From assembly GCA_001516025.1 (NCBI GenBank), contig LOEU01000037.1, positions 1 through 64,000 on the forward strand: DNA of 64,000 bases, in the 5' to 3' direction. Shown one piece after another: positions 47,801 to 56,283 of the stretch (position 1 is the stretch's first letter; each line of letters starts with the position of its first letter). Source of the DNA: a bacterium BRH_c32 (GTDB lineage: Bacteria; Bacteroidota; Ignavibacteria; Ignavibacteriales; Melioribacteraceae). The translations under genes were made by a program, and so were the position numbers. Under the pieces are notes generated by a model. That model did no database searches. It saw nothing but the letters and a program-made list of their open reading frames with translations, and was not told the origin of the DNA.

Positions 47801-48412
47801 GAAACTAAATAGATCTAATTTCCTAGCCCCAATTTTCACTTCTTCCTTAAAGAAACGCTCTAAAGTCTGGATAAGTGTGAAATAAGAATTTTTATTTGAA
47901 AAATAATCCTGATTGAAAAACTCGATTAACTTTTTATTTCCCGGATTTATATTCGAGAAATGGAGAAGGATTAATTCTTCTAAAGCAATTTCAATATTTG
48001 ATTTACTTTCGGTATAGCCATTTAGATAATCATAGACTGAAATTCCATATTTATATACTGCTTGAGGAGGAAATAATTCACAAAATTCTGAAAGAACCTT
48101 AAATACTTCATCCTCATTAAGATTCTTATTCACGGACTGAATTGCTTTTTTGAATGCGTTGGGATTGAATTTATTTTCATACTCTCTAATTAAGTAATGA
48201 AAAATCTCATCGATTAATCCGGCAGCATTTACTAATCCGGGACTTAATTGAAGATGTGGTTCTCGATATTTATTAACATCATAAACAAAGTTTCTTACAA
48301 TATTAAAATCTGCGAATATAACATTACCGGTAATCGAAAAAAGTTCATCATCTAAATGATACTTTTTTCTAATCGATTTAGCGATATGAAATTCAAATTT
48401 TAACTTCATCAT
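44828..48412 (-). CDS. Large GH13 alpha-amylase-family protein with extra N- and C-terminal regions
   Basis: The 1194-residue product has a GH13 (beta/alpha)8 core at about residues 315-760. Region I is DMVPNHTG near 420; region II is IRFDAAMTL near 538 with nucleophile Asp near 540; region III is LLAEAF near 604 with the acid/base Glu; region IV reads FMSNPDEE near 663, with Pro where most members have His. The first 255 residues resemble no family I know and end in a Gly5 linker. The last 430 residues are largely helical and charged. No signal peptide is visible, so it is probably cytoplasmic and may act on glycogen or maltosides. GGAG precedes the start. Its substrate and the role of its flanks are unknown. 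Confidence 0.85.
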   Translation of the reverse strand: MMKLKFEFHIAKSIRKKYHLDDELFSITGNVIFADFNIVRNFVYDVNKYREPHLQLSPGLVNAAGLIDEIFHYLIREYENKFNPNAFKKAIQSVNKNLNEDEVFKVLSEFCELFPPQAVYKYGISVYDYLNGYTESKSNIEIALEELILLHFSNINPGNKKLIEFFNQDYFSNKNSYFTLIQTLERFFKEEVKIGARKLDLFSFLKEPLLSFPDDLESQLNYMLENWTEIIGDNLKIRILKSKDFIKEETQFESNKEGGGGGAWSQPSTVPSYDKESYDEFLVLGKSGYKYAKDIWKDYEEPENFTADLDWMPNVKLIAKNSYVWLDQLSKKYNRSIKTLNEIPDEELDQLAKWNFNGLWLIGIWERSNASKKIKHILGNIDAVSSAYSLFDYDIAADLGGEAAYQNLNERAKQRGIRLASDMVPNHTGIFSKWVLSHPEYFIQSHQSPFPNYRFTGPDLSDDSNYVIQIEDGYWGKTDAAVVFQMIDKRNGQTRFIYHGNDGTNMPWNDTAQLNLLDADVRKAVIDKIFDVAKRFSIIRFDAAMTLTKRHFSRLWYPEPGSGGDIPSRIDHALTKEQFDSKFPEEFWREVVDKINLELPETLLLAEAFWLMEGYFVRSLGMHRVYNSAFMHMFMKEENDKYRDLITNTLEFEPEILKRYVNFMSNPDEETAIKQFGSDDKYFGVCLMMITLPGLPMFAHGQIEGFTEKYGMEYQRAYYNELPNQWLVNRHENEIFPLMKKRYLFSEIKNFWIYDLLDHFENINENIFAFTNSVRDEKALILFNNKYDTASGKIKYSTKKLVSDGNNKNLVTISLAEALGIKNDNKIYYIVTETISRLEYLFNGAQLHRDGFGITLEGFKSRVYLNFKEVYDEKGEYENLFNSLNGNGLDNVEIKLKENILIPVHQSVDEFFNEKRKEIIKNLFDIKEIALPANDIEYLKLGYFAFLKSVEAHLGLQSDDEKLETMFDEYLSTFLGIKKLLEKSLSKKLNGFNNELHSSVMFFNNVLEPDNYLISSFWVLISSMNKLLPENEKETLIDSLMIEKPIKKLLQKTGKSEYDLVTDFALINILNEELENIFELQELRESKNCINNIIAERVIKMLENKFVKKFLRPNIYQRKTYYRKESFEELIYWIFSKKLFEIYKINKVVNMKELEAMLRVIEELVEYSTFSGYQLEVLETNLKANINETKMRSM

Positions 48413-48564
48413 TTTCTCCGAAAGGAAATTCCAATTAAAATAATCAATTACATCTATATAGATAGCAAAAATAATACATATTCTAAACTTAATTTTATAT
48501 TTCTTATAAAATTGATAAAAAAGAGCTATTAGGTTATATTCAAAGACTAAAAAAAATCAAGAAG

Positions 48565-51168
48565 ATGATTACCACTCCATTAATGACGCAGTATTATAAA
48601 ATCAAGCAAGAGAACCCTGATATGCTTCTTTTATTCAGAGTCGGGGATTTTTTTGAGACATTTGATGAAGATGCTAAATTGGCATCAAAAGTATTAGGTA
48701 TAACTCTTACAAAAAGATCACATGGAGCGGCAAATGATGTCCCTTTAGCCGGATTCCCGCATCATGCAATTGATACATATCTTCCGAAATTGGTAAGAAG
48801 TGGACTTAGAGTTGCAATCTGTGAGCAAATTGAGAACCCGAAATTCGCTAAAGGAATTGTTAAACGTGAAGTAGTGGAAATTGTTACTCCCGGCGTTACA
48901 TTCTCGGATAAATTATTAGATAACAAAAAGAATAATTACTTATTCTCAGTGGCAATTGAAGGTGAGAGTGTCGGTATTGCAGTTTGTGATGTATCGACTG
49001 GCGAATTCCTTACTTTTGAAACCGATACGAGACATTTATTAGAGCAGTTACTTAATTTCTTCCCTGCCGAAATAGTTACTAATAAAAAGAACAGAGAATA
49101 TTTAGAAAATTTAGTAAAAAAATCGCTTCCCTCAATTCGCATTTCAAGATTAGATGATTGGATTTATAATCGCGATTTCACTTATGAATTATTAACAAAT
49201 CATTTCCAAACAAAAAATTTGAAAGGATTTGGAATTGAAGAAAATGAACTCGAGATAATCTCTTCCGGTGCTGCACTATTTTACTTAAAAGAAACTCAAA
49301 AAAATTCACTTTCTCATATAAGCACAATTTCAGAATATAACGCTTCTGAATTTATGGTTTTGGATATTGCAACGATGAGAAATCTTGAAATAATTTATAG
49401 TTCTCAAGATGGTTCTAAAGAAGGTACATTAATAAATGTTCTCGATTTTACTAAGACTTCTATGGGGGGAAGATTATTTAAAAAATGGTTAATTAAGCCA
49501 CTACTAAAACTCGACAATATTAATCTTCGGTTAAATTCAGTAGAAGAATTAGTAAACAACAAAAAATTGAGAACGAATATTCAGAGTGAGTTGGATGAAG
49601 TAGATGACTTTGAGCGATTGATATCGAAGATATGTACAGGAAGAGCTAATCCTAAAGATCTGATAAATTTAAAAATGTCTCTAAAAAAAATTCCATTAGT
49701 AAAACAGTTGTTGGATCAAGCGCATTCAGAACTACTAAAGAAGATTAATGATAATCTCCTTGTCTTAGAAGATACTATACAATTAATTGAAGAAACAATA
49801 AATGATGATGCCCCGCTTGCAATATCGGATGGTGGTGTAATTAAGAAAGGTTATAATAAAGAGTTAGATGAACTTAGGGATATAGCTCATAACAGCAAAA
49901 ATTTTATTGCAAACCTTCAATCGCGTGAGCGTGAACGAACAAAGATTAATTCTTTGAAAATTTCTTATAACCGAGTTTTCGGTTATTATATTGATATAAG
50001 CAATGCTCATAAAGAAAAAGTGCCGGACGATTATATAAGAAAACAAACACTTGTTAATTCTGAAAGATATATCACTCCGGTATTAAAAGAATATGAAGAG
50101 AAAATACTAACTGCCGAAGATAAAATAATTGATATTGAATCTGAATTTTTTAATAATATCAGAACCGAAGTGGCAAAGCAGAGCAATGAAATTCAAAGCG
50201 ATAGCAGGCAAATAGCCGTCTTAGATTGTATTCAATCACTCTCGCAAGCTGCTGAAGTATATAATTATATAAAGCCGAAATTAAATACGGAAGGAAGGAT
50301 AGATATTAAAGATGGAAGGCATCCTGTTGTAGAAAGAATTTTGCCTCCGGGAACTAAATTTACTCCCAATGACGTTATTCTAGCTAATGAAGATACACAA
50401 ATAATTATAATTACTGGACCAAATATGTCGGGGAAATCAGTATTCTTAAGACAGGTTGGACTAATAGTTCTAATGGCGCAGATTGGTTCTTATGTGCCGG
50501 CTAAAGAGGCAGAGATTGGAATTGTTGATAGGATATTCACTCGCGTTGGTGCTAATGATAATATGGCTGCAGGCGAAAGTACATTCTTAGTTGAAATGCA
50601 GGAAGCAGCAAATATCCTTAATAATGCAACAAATAAAAGTATAATTTTATTAGATGAAGTGGGTAGAGGGACAAGTACTTTTGATGGTATTTCAATAGCA
50701 TGGGCGATTACAGAATACCTCCATGAAAATCCATATCAAGCAGCAAAAACTTTATTTGCAACACATTATCATGAATTAAATGAGATGGCAGAAATTTTTG
50801 AAAGAATAAAAAATTTTAGAGTTGACGTAAGAGAAATCGAAGATAAAGTAATTTTTTTACATAAGGTAAAGCCGGGGGGAGCGGATTTTAGTTATGGTAT
50901 TCAAGTAGCTCAAATGGCAGGACTCCCAACTTTCGTAACTAATCGAGCTAAAGAAATTTTGCTTAATTTAGAAAGCAAAGAATTAACTCCTTACGAGACG
51001 AAGCAGCTTTTAAATAATAAGAAAAAATTAAAAGATGTTAATCAATTGAGCCTCTTTGAAATTAAAGATGATGCATTAAGAACAGAATTATCGGGCATCG
51101 ATATCGACGGGCTTACACCTATCGACGCATTAAACAAACTAAATGAATTAAAGAAAAAATTAAAATAA
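48565..51168 (+). CDS. mutS: DNA mismatch repair protein MutS
   Basis: MutS recognises mismatches and recruits MutL. The 867-residue protein has the mismatch-recognition FxE motif in GDFFETF (about residues 28-34), connector and lever domains, Walker A GPNMSGKS at about 618-625, Walker B region IILLDEVGRGTSTFDG near 690, and a C-terminal helix-turn-helix region ending ELKKKLK. All belong to MutS1. It is first in a three-gene plus-strand run with aromatic amino-acid genes. Confidence 0.97.
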   Translation: MITTPLMTQYYKIKQENPDMLLLFRVGDFFETFDEDAKLASKVLGITLTKRSHGAANDVPLAGFPHHAIDTYLPKLVRSGLRVAICEQIENPKFAKGIVKREVVEIVTPGVTFSDKLLDNKKNNYLFSVAIEGESVGIAVCDVSTGEFLTFETDTRHLLEQLLNFFPAEIVTNKKNREYLENLVKKSLPSIRISRLDDWIYNRDFTYELLTNHFQTKNLKGFGIEENELEIISSGAALFYLKETQKNSLSHISTISEYNASEFMVLDIATMRNLEIIYSSQDGSKEGTLINVLDFTKTSMGGRLFKKWLIKPLLKLDNINLRLNSVEELVNNKKLRTNIQSELDEVDDFERLISKICTGRANPKDLINLKMSLKKIPLVKQLLDQAHSELLKKINDNLLVLEDTIQLIEETINDDAPLAISDGGVIKKGYNKELDELRDIAHNSKNFIANLQSRERERTKINSLKISYNRVFGYYIDISNAHKEKVPDDYIRKQTLVNSERYITPVLKEYEEKILTAEDKIIDIESEFFNNIRTEVAKQSNEIQSDSRQIAVLDCIQSLSQAAEVYNYIKPKLNTEGRIDIKDGRHPVVERILPPGTKFTPNDVILANEDTQIIIITGPNMSGKSVFLRQVGLIVLMAQIGSYVPAKEAEIGIVDRIFTRVGANDNMAAGESTFLVEMQEAANILNNATNKSIILLDEVGRGTSTFDGISIAWAITEYLHENPYQAAKTLFATHYHELNEMAEIFERIKNFRVDVREIEDKVIFLHKVKPGGADFSYGIQVAQMAGLPTFVTNRAKEILLNLESKELTPYETKQLLNNKKKLKDVNQLSLFEIKDDALRTELSGIDIDGLTPIDALNKLNELKKKLK

Positions 51169-51184
51169 AAAATCGGAGTATGAA

Positions 51185-52198
51185 GTGATCGTAATTTTAG
51201 AAAATCATATAACAGAAGAGAATACTGAAAAGATTGTGAATTCATTAAAATCTTTCGGATTCCAAATTCATAAATCTGTAGGAGTGGAAAGAACAATTAT
51301 TGGTGCAGTTGGCGTAAAACCTAATTTTGATACAAGAACAATAAAAGTAATGGAGGGTGTGGCTGATGTATATAGAATCACTACTCCATATAAACTTGCC
51401 GGAAGAGATTTCCATGAAGAGAATACTGTAATAAATTACAAAGGTGTGGAAATTGGCGGTAATAAAATAGTTATGATGTCCGGACCATGCTCGGTGGAAA
51501 ATGAAGACCAAATCAATCGCCTTGCCGAGATAGTAGCAAAATCAGGCGCTCAAATACTACGTGGCGGAGCCTTTAAACCTAGAACTTCTCCTTATTCGTT
51601 CCAAGGCCTTGGCGAAGAAGGACTTCAATTAATGCGCAAGGCAGCCGATAATAATAATTTATTGGTAGTTACAGAAGTTATGCAAAATGATCAAATCGAT
51701 CTAATTTATAAATACACCGATATTTTTCAGGTAGGCGCAAGAAATATGCAAAACTTTTCGATGCTAAAAGAATTAGGAAAAGTGAATAAACCGATACTTC
51801 TTAAAAGAGGAATTGCCGCTACAATTGAAGAGCTTTTAATGGCCGCAGAATATATTTTATCGAGTGGTAATCCGGATGTTATCTTATGCGAAAGAGGAAT
51901 CAGGACTTTTGAAAGTTATACCCGAAATACATTCGATCTTTCTGCAATTCCTGTGATACATAAAAAGAGCCATTTACCGATAATCGCCGATCCATCTCAT
52001 GCAACCGGATTAAGAGATCAAGTGCCTTCAATGGCTAGAGCTGCAGTGGCAGCCGGTGCAGATGGACTCATGATTGAAATTCATAATGAACCGGAGAAAG
52101 CTCTTTCTGATGGACCTCAAGCTCTGCTTCCTGTTAATTATTTACAGCTTATAAATGAGCTTCAACTTATTGCTCAGGCTATCGGTAGGACATTATAA
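51185..52198 (+). CDS. aroF: 3-deoxy-7-phosphoheptulonate synthase (DAHP synthase, type I-beta)
   Basis: This enzyme condenses phosphoenolpyruvate and erythrose-4-phosphate to start the shikimate pathway. The 337-residue protein has an N-terminal ferredoxin-like regulatory domain (about 1-70) and a TIM barrel with MMSGPCSVEN, RGGAFKPRTSPYSFQG, KRGIAATIEE and DPSHATG. The start is a GTG at 51185 with CGGAG 6 bases upstream. It belongs to the Bacillus-like beta subfamily, whose N-terminal domain mediates feedback control. It is followed immediately by tyrA. Confidence 0.95.
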   Translation: MIVILENHITEENTEKIVNSLKSFGFQIHKSVGVERTIIGAVGVKPNFDTRTIKVMEGVADVYRITTPYKLAGRDFHEENTVINYKGVEIGGNKIVMMSGPCSVENEDQINRLAEIVAKSGAQILRGGAFKPRTSPYSFQGLGEEGLQLMRKAADNNNLLVVTEVMQNDQIDLIYKYTDIFQVGARNMQNFSMLKELGKVNKPILLKRGIAATIEELLMAAEYILSSGNPDVILCERGIRTFESYTRNTFDLSAIPVIHKKSHLPIIADPSHATGLRDQVPSMARAAVAAGADGLMIEIHNEPEKALSDGPQALLPVNYLQLINELQLIAQAIGRTL

Positions 52199-52199
52199 A

Positions 52200-53279
52200 T
52201 TGGGAATAAAATCTGTTTCCATTATTGGACTTGGTTTAATTGGCGGATCATTAGCAAAAGGGTTTAAGGAATATTTTCCGGGAATTAAGATATCAGCATT
52301 TGATTTGCCGGAAACCCTTGATATCGCATTAAATCAAAAAGTAATCGATATTAAATTATTTGATCCATTTGATGCATTAAAGAGCGATTTAATAATTATA
52401 GCATCTCCCGTGGATCATGCGTTAAATATTTTCGAATTACTTGTCCCCTTTTTAAATAAGAAACAGATAATTACAGATGTTTGCGGGATTAAAGAACCAC
52501 TCGAAAAAATATGGAAGGAGAAATCTGGAAATGGTATATATATAGGAACTCATCCGATGACGGGAAAAGAAAAAGGAGGATTTATCAATTCAGATATACT
52601 CCTTTTTCAAAATTCTGTTTTTATTTTTTCAGATCTATTTAAAAATCGAATTGCAGTAAAAGAACTTGCAAAATTCTATTCTGTCTTTGGTGCAAGAATC
52701 ATTTTTTTGAGCGCAAAACTTCATGATGAAATAGTTGCTTATGTAAGTCATCTGCCTCAATTAATTTCGGTTGCTCTCGTAAATAGTGTGGCAAAGAATA
52801 AGGATGGTAAAGAGTTTATTGATTTTGCGGCCGGTGGATTTAAAGATATGACTCGAATCGCTTCAAGTAATTTTAATGTATGGGAACCAATTCTTTCTTC
52901 TAATAAATCTAACATAATTAAATCGCTTCGAACAATAGAAAAACAGATACAAAATACAATCAAAAATCTTGATTCAGGTAATACAAAAAAAATAGGTAAC
53001 GATTTTTTAAAATCAAAAAATTCTCGGAATAAAATACCCCAAAATTTCAAGGGTTTCTTATCTCCTCTACATGAATTAAATCTTTTAGTGGAAGATAAAC
53101 CGGGTGTGCTTAGTTATATAACAACATCAATGTACAAAGCGAATATAAATATCAAAGATATAGAACTAATTAAGATTAGAGAAGGATTTGGAGGTACATT
53201 TAGATTGTTGTTTGAGTCTGCTTGGGATGTGGAACGTGCGGCAAAAATTCTAAAAAAGATAACTATTAGGAATAAATAG
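52200..53279 (+). CDS. tyrA: Prephenate dehydrogenase with C-terminal ACT domain
   Basis: TyrA oxidatively decarboxylates prephenate toward tyrosine. The protein has an N-terminal NAD fold (SIIGLGLIGGSLAKG), HPMTGKEKGG near 125, HDEIVAYVSHLPQL near 180 and an ACT-type domain at about 290-355 (LNLLVEDKPGVLSYI), implying tyrosine feedback. I place the start at a TTG at 52200 (359 residues), one base after the DAHP synthase stop, with TAGGA 9 bases upstream. An ATG at 52155 would add 15 unconserved residues and overlap the previous gene by 44 bases. Its stop overlaps the end of the convergent FAD dehydrogenase gene by 14 bases. Confidence 0.9.
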   Translation: MGIKSVSIIGLGLIGGSLAKGFKEYFPGIKISAFDLPETLDIALNQKVIDIKLFDPFDALKSDLIIIASPVDHALNIFELLVPFLNKKQIITDVCGIKEPLEKIWKEKSGNGIYIGTHPMTGKEKGGFINSDILLFQNSVFIFSDLFKNRIAVKELAKFYSVFGARIIFLSAKLHDEIVAYVSHLPQLISVALVNSVAKNKDGKEFIDFAAGGFKDMTRIASSNFNVWEPILSSNKSNIIKSLRTIEKQIQNTIKNLDSGNTKKIGNDFLKSKNSRNKIPQNFKGFLSPLHELNLLVEDKPGVLSYITTSMYKANINIKDIELIKIREGFGGTFRLLFESAWDVERAAKILKKITIRNK

Positions 53280-54816
53280 ATTTAGCAATTGCTTCAACTG
53301 ACTTCTGCCCATCGATTGCAGCAGAGATGATTCCACCCGCATAACCTGCCCCCTCCCCACATGGATAAAGATTTTTTATCTCAACATGGTTTTTTAATTC
53401 ATTATCACGAGGTATTCTTATTGGAGAACTCGTTCTTGTTTCAGCTGCTAAAATCTGCGCTTCACTAGTAAAATATCCTCTCATACTTTTATTCGTTTCT
53501 ATTAATGCTTTTTGGAGAGGGACTGAAATGTTCTTTGGCAATATTTCATGTAGAGGAGAAGAAACAGTACCGGGAATATATGATGAATCAGGAAGTGAGC
53601 TTGATACTTTATTTTCTACAAAATCAGTAATTCGTTGAGCGGGAGATTTTTGTTTACCTCCGCCTGCTTTATAAGCATCTTTTTCAATCATTGACTGATA
53701 TTCAAGACCTGCAAAAATATTTTTACTTTCTCCCCAGTCTTGTTCGTTTATGGTAACAACAAATCCTGAATTAGCATAAGGTGAATCTCTTCTGGAAACA
53801 GACATTCCATTAAGAACTAATTCATCATCTTCTGTTGATGCGGGGACAATAATTCCACCTGGACACATGCAAAATGAATATACTCCTTTCTCGCCTATTT
53901 GGCATGCAAAATTATAAGCAGATGCCGGAAGATTTTTATGACGTATCTCTGAATGATATTGAATCTTATCTATCAATCTTTGAGGATGCTCAATTCTAAC
54001 TCCAATAGCATAAGATTTTGATTCAATAAGTATATTTTTTCTGTGCAGTAAATTGTAAATATCTCTAGCCGAATGACCCGTAGCTAAAATTAATTTATCA
54101 ATTTTATGTTCAATTGATTCATTAATTGTTATTGTATTGATGAGTGAATTTTTTAATGAGATACCGGTGAGTTTACTCTCAAAATTAATTTCTCCGCCGC
54201 ATTGAATTATTGTATCACGAATGGCATTAATAATCTTTGGAAGTTTATTTGAACCGATATGAGGATGTGCGTCAATAAGAATATCGGGAGAAGCACCATG
54301 AAAAACAAATAGTGAGAGAATGGAATCAACATCTCCTCTTTTTTTTGAGCGAGTATATAATTTACCATCACTATAAGTACCAGCTCCTCCTTCGCCAAAA
54401 CAATAATTAGAATCGGAATTAACAAATCCATCTTGCTGTATTGCTTTTAGGTCTTTTCTTCTTGATTGAACATCTTTCCCTCGTTCAAATATTATCGGTT
54501 TTATATTCAGTTCAATACATTTAAGCGCCGCGAATAAACCGGCAGGACCGCTGCCGATAATGTGACAAGTTAAATGACTCGTTACAGGCGTAAACATTAT
54601 TGGGAAAATCTCTAACGAAGGGTCTTCATTTACAAAAGCAATAACAGAAAGTCTATATATTGGCTCTTTTGAACGTGCATCAATTGATCGTTTTCTGACT
54701 TTTAGAAAATTGAGTTCACTTAAATCAATTCCAATTTTTAATGCAGTCAACTCTCTTAGCTTTTCGGAGTTGTTAATAAAATCAAGTGGGACAACTATTT
54801 CGGTTTCTTTAATCAT
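53266..54816 (-). CDS. FAD-dependent dehydrogenase of unknown substrate
   Basis: The 516-residue flavoprotein belongs to the uncharacterised FAD-dehydrogenase group (COG2509-like). A short N-terminal domain (about 1-80) precedes the FAD fold HIIGSGPAGLFAALKC at about 85-100. FGEGGAGTYSDGKLYTRSKKRG near 142-163 follows, then LILATGHSARDIYNLL near 241 and the C-terminal YPCGEGAGYAGGIISAAIDG. The substrate is unknown. It is the last gene of the marC-SDR run and overlaps tyrA tail-to-tail by 14 bases. Confidence 0.85.
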   Translation of the reverse strand: MIKETEIVVPLDFINNSEKLRELTALKIGIDLSELNFLKVRKRSIDARSKEPIYRLSVIAFVNEDPSLEIFPIMFTPVTSHLTCHIIGSGPAGLFAALKCIELNIKPIIFERGKDVQSRRKDLKAIQQDGFVNSDSNYCFGEGGAGTYSDGKLYTRSKKRGDVDSILSLFVFHGASPDILIDAHPHIGSNKLPKIINAIRDTIIQCGGEINFESKLTGISLKNSLINTITINESIEHKIDKLILATGHSARDIYNLLHRKNILIESKSYAIGVRIEHPQRLIDKIQYHSEIRHKNLPASAYNFACQIGEKGVYSFCMCPGGIIVPASTEDDELVLNGMSVSRRDSPYANSGFVVTINEQDWGESKNIFAGLEYQSMIEKDAYKAGGGKQKSPAQRITDFVENKVSSSLPDSSYIPGTVSSPLHEILPKNISVPLQKALIETNKSMRGYFTSEAQILAAETRTSSPIRIPRDNELKNHVEIKNLYPCGEGAGYAGGIISAAIDGQKSVEAIAKSIYS

Positions 54817-54821
54817 TCGAT

Positions 54822-55613
54822 TTAATAAGTCGATTTAGTGATTCCGCCATCAACGGGAATAGTAGTACCTGTTATATAACCGGCAATTTCAGAAGCAAGA
54901 TATACAATTAATGAACCTACTTCTTCCGGATTGGCTAATCTCTTCATTGGGACATCATTCGCCATCTTTGTCAAAATATCTTCTTGCGATTCACCCGATA
55001 ATTTTGCTCTACTTGCAGATAAGTCATATAATCGTTGGGTAAGTGTATATCCCGGAGCAACATTATTTATAGTAATATTATTTTTGCCTACTTGAGAGCT
55101 GATTGTTTTAGACATTGCCGTAAGAGCACTTCTAAATGCGTTGGATAGGATCAGATTATCTATCGGTTGCTTTACGGATATTGAAGTTACATTTATAATT
55201 CTACCCCAATTATTTTTTATCATCCCGGGCAAAACTAATTTAGAAAACCGTACTGCACTTAATAATACTTGATTAAAGCCATTCTGCCAATCAGCTTCAT
55301 CCAAGTCTTCAAAGAATCCGGGACGAGGACCTCCACAGTTATTTACAAGAATATCTATAGAACCAAGATGTGTTTCACAAAACTTTACCATATTTTCTAT
55401 ATCTGCCGATTTATCAAGGTCGCAAACTTCCCATAATACTTCTTTTCCATAAGCATGTTTGATCTCTTCAGATGCTTTGATTAAACGATCTTTATTTCTT
55501 GAACAGATTACAACTTTAGCTCCTTCGGATAAAAATAGTTCGGCTGTAACTCTTCCGATACCCATACTCGATGCTGTAATAAGTACGTTTTTATTTTTAA
55601 GATAAAGTTCCAT
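54822..55613 (-). CDS. SDR-family protein lacking the Tyr-x-x-x-Lys pair
   Basis: The 263-residue Rossmann protein is a classical SDR by overall form: NVLITASSMGIGRVTAELF at the cofactor site, NNCGGPRPG near 88, and NNVAPGYTLTQRL and DGGITKSTY toward the end. The nucleotide loop reads TASSMGIG rather than TGxxxGIG. At the catalytic position it has ILSNAFRSALTAMSK where YxxxK is expected, so the tyrosine is missing and the lysine displaced. Relatives with an LSNAxR motif occur in many bacteria. Catalysis may be altered or the protein may bind rather than reduce its ligand. The function is unknown. Confidence 0.85.
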   Translation of the reverse strand: MELYLKNKNVLITASSMGIGRVTAELFLSEGAKVVICSRNKDRLIKASEEIKHAYGKEVLWEVCDLDKSADIENMVKFCETHLGSIDILVNNCGGPRPGFFEDLDEADWQNGFNQVLLSAVRFSKLVLPGMIKNNWGRIINVTSISVKQPIDNLILSNAFRSALTAMSKTISSQVGKNNITINNVAPGYTLTQRLYDLSASRAKLSGESQEDILTKMANDVPMKRLANPEEVGSLIVYLASEIAGYITGTTIPVDGGITKSTY

Positions 55614-55620
55614 TTTACAC

Positions 55621-56208
55621 CTATAATTTTCTTATTACTTCTGAAATACCCTCTCGGATCATCATAACTGCATAAGCAGCGAGGAATAACGATGCGATTT
55701 TAGCGAATGCCTTAGAACCCCCTTCGCCAATTACCTTTGCAACCCACTTTGCATTTATTAAGATGGTAATTATTATAATAAAATTAACTAATAGTGCAGC
55801 TATTGTGGGTAGATAGCCATTTTTATCAGTTAAAATCATAATCGTTGCCAATGCCGCCGGACCCATTATCAATGGAATACCGAGAGGGACAATACCAATA
55901 TTAGTATGAGGATTTCTTCTGCTCTCCGATGAGCTAATTATATCATTGATACTTAGAATCAAAAGTAGGATACCGCCTGCAATTCTAAAATCATCGATAG
56001 TAATTCCCAAAAATCTAAGTACTGCTTTTCCACCGAAGAGAAATAATATTGCAACCGTAAACGCAGTTAAACATGCTTCAAAAATTAATTTCTTCCTTTG
56101 AATAGAAGAAATTCCTTCGGTAAAACCAATAAAGATTGGTGTAGTTCCAATGATATCGATAGCAACGAATAGTGGTATAAATGTTAATAGAAATAAGTTA
56201 AAATCCAT
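55621..56208 (-). CDS. MarC-family integral membrane protein
   Basis: This is a small polytopic protein with about six membrane helices and no established substrate. I start it at the ATG at 56208 (195 residues, MDFNLFLLTFIPLFVAID), with TTAGGACC just upstream. An upstream in-frame ATG at 56268 lies inside the ackA terminator and is rejected. Conserved features include the N-terminal proline/isoleucine helix with IGTTPIFIG and the PLGIPLIMGPAAL segment near residue 110. It is followed by the SDR gene at 8 bases. Confidence 0.88.
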   Translation of the reverse strand: MDFNLFLLTFIPLFVAIDIIGTTPIFIGFTEGISSIQRKKLIFEACLTAFTVAILFLFGGKAVLRFLGITIDDFRIAGGILLLILSINDIISSSESRRNPHTNIGIVPLGIPLIMGPAALATIMILTDKNGYLPTIAALLVNFIIIITILINAKWVAKVIGEGGSKAFAKIASLFLAAYAVMMIREGISEVIRKL

Positions 56209-56252
56209 TTTGGTCCTAATTTTAAAAATGCAATTTACATAAAAGAGTGAGG

Positions 56253-56279
56253 AAAAAAAATCCCGCACATGGCGGGATT
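56253..56279 (-). terminator. Intrinsic terminator after ackA
   Basis: TCCCGC (56261-56266) pairs with GCGGGA (56272-56277), loop of 5, with A/T pairs extending the stem and eight T following on the minus strand. It ends the 3-hydroxyacyl-CoA dehydrogenase-ackA transcript. Confidence 0.85.
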
Positions 56280-56283
56280 AAAA

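Noticed and set aside
56209-56268. N-terminal extension of the MarC protein
   Set aside because: The extra codons lie within the ackA terminator hairpin and its T-run; the ATG at 56208 has a good ribosome-binding site.
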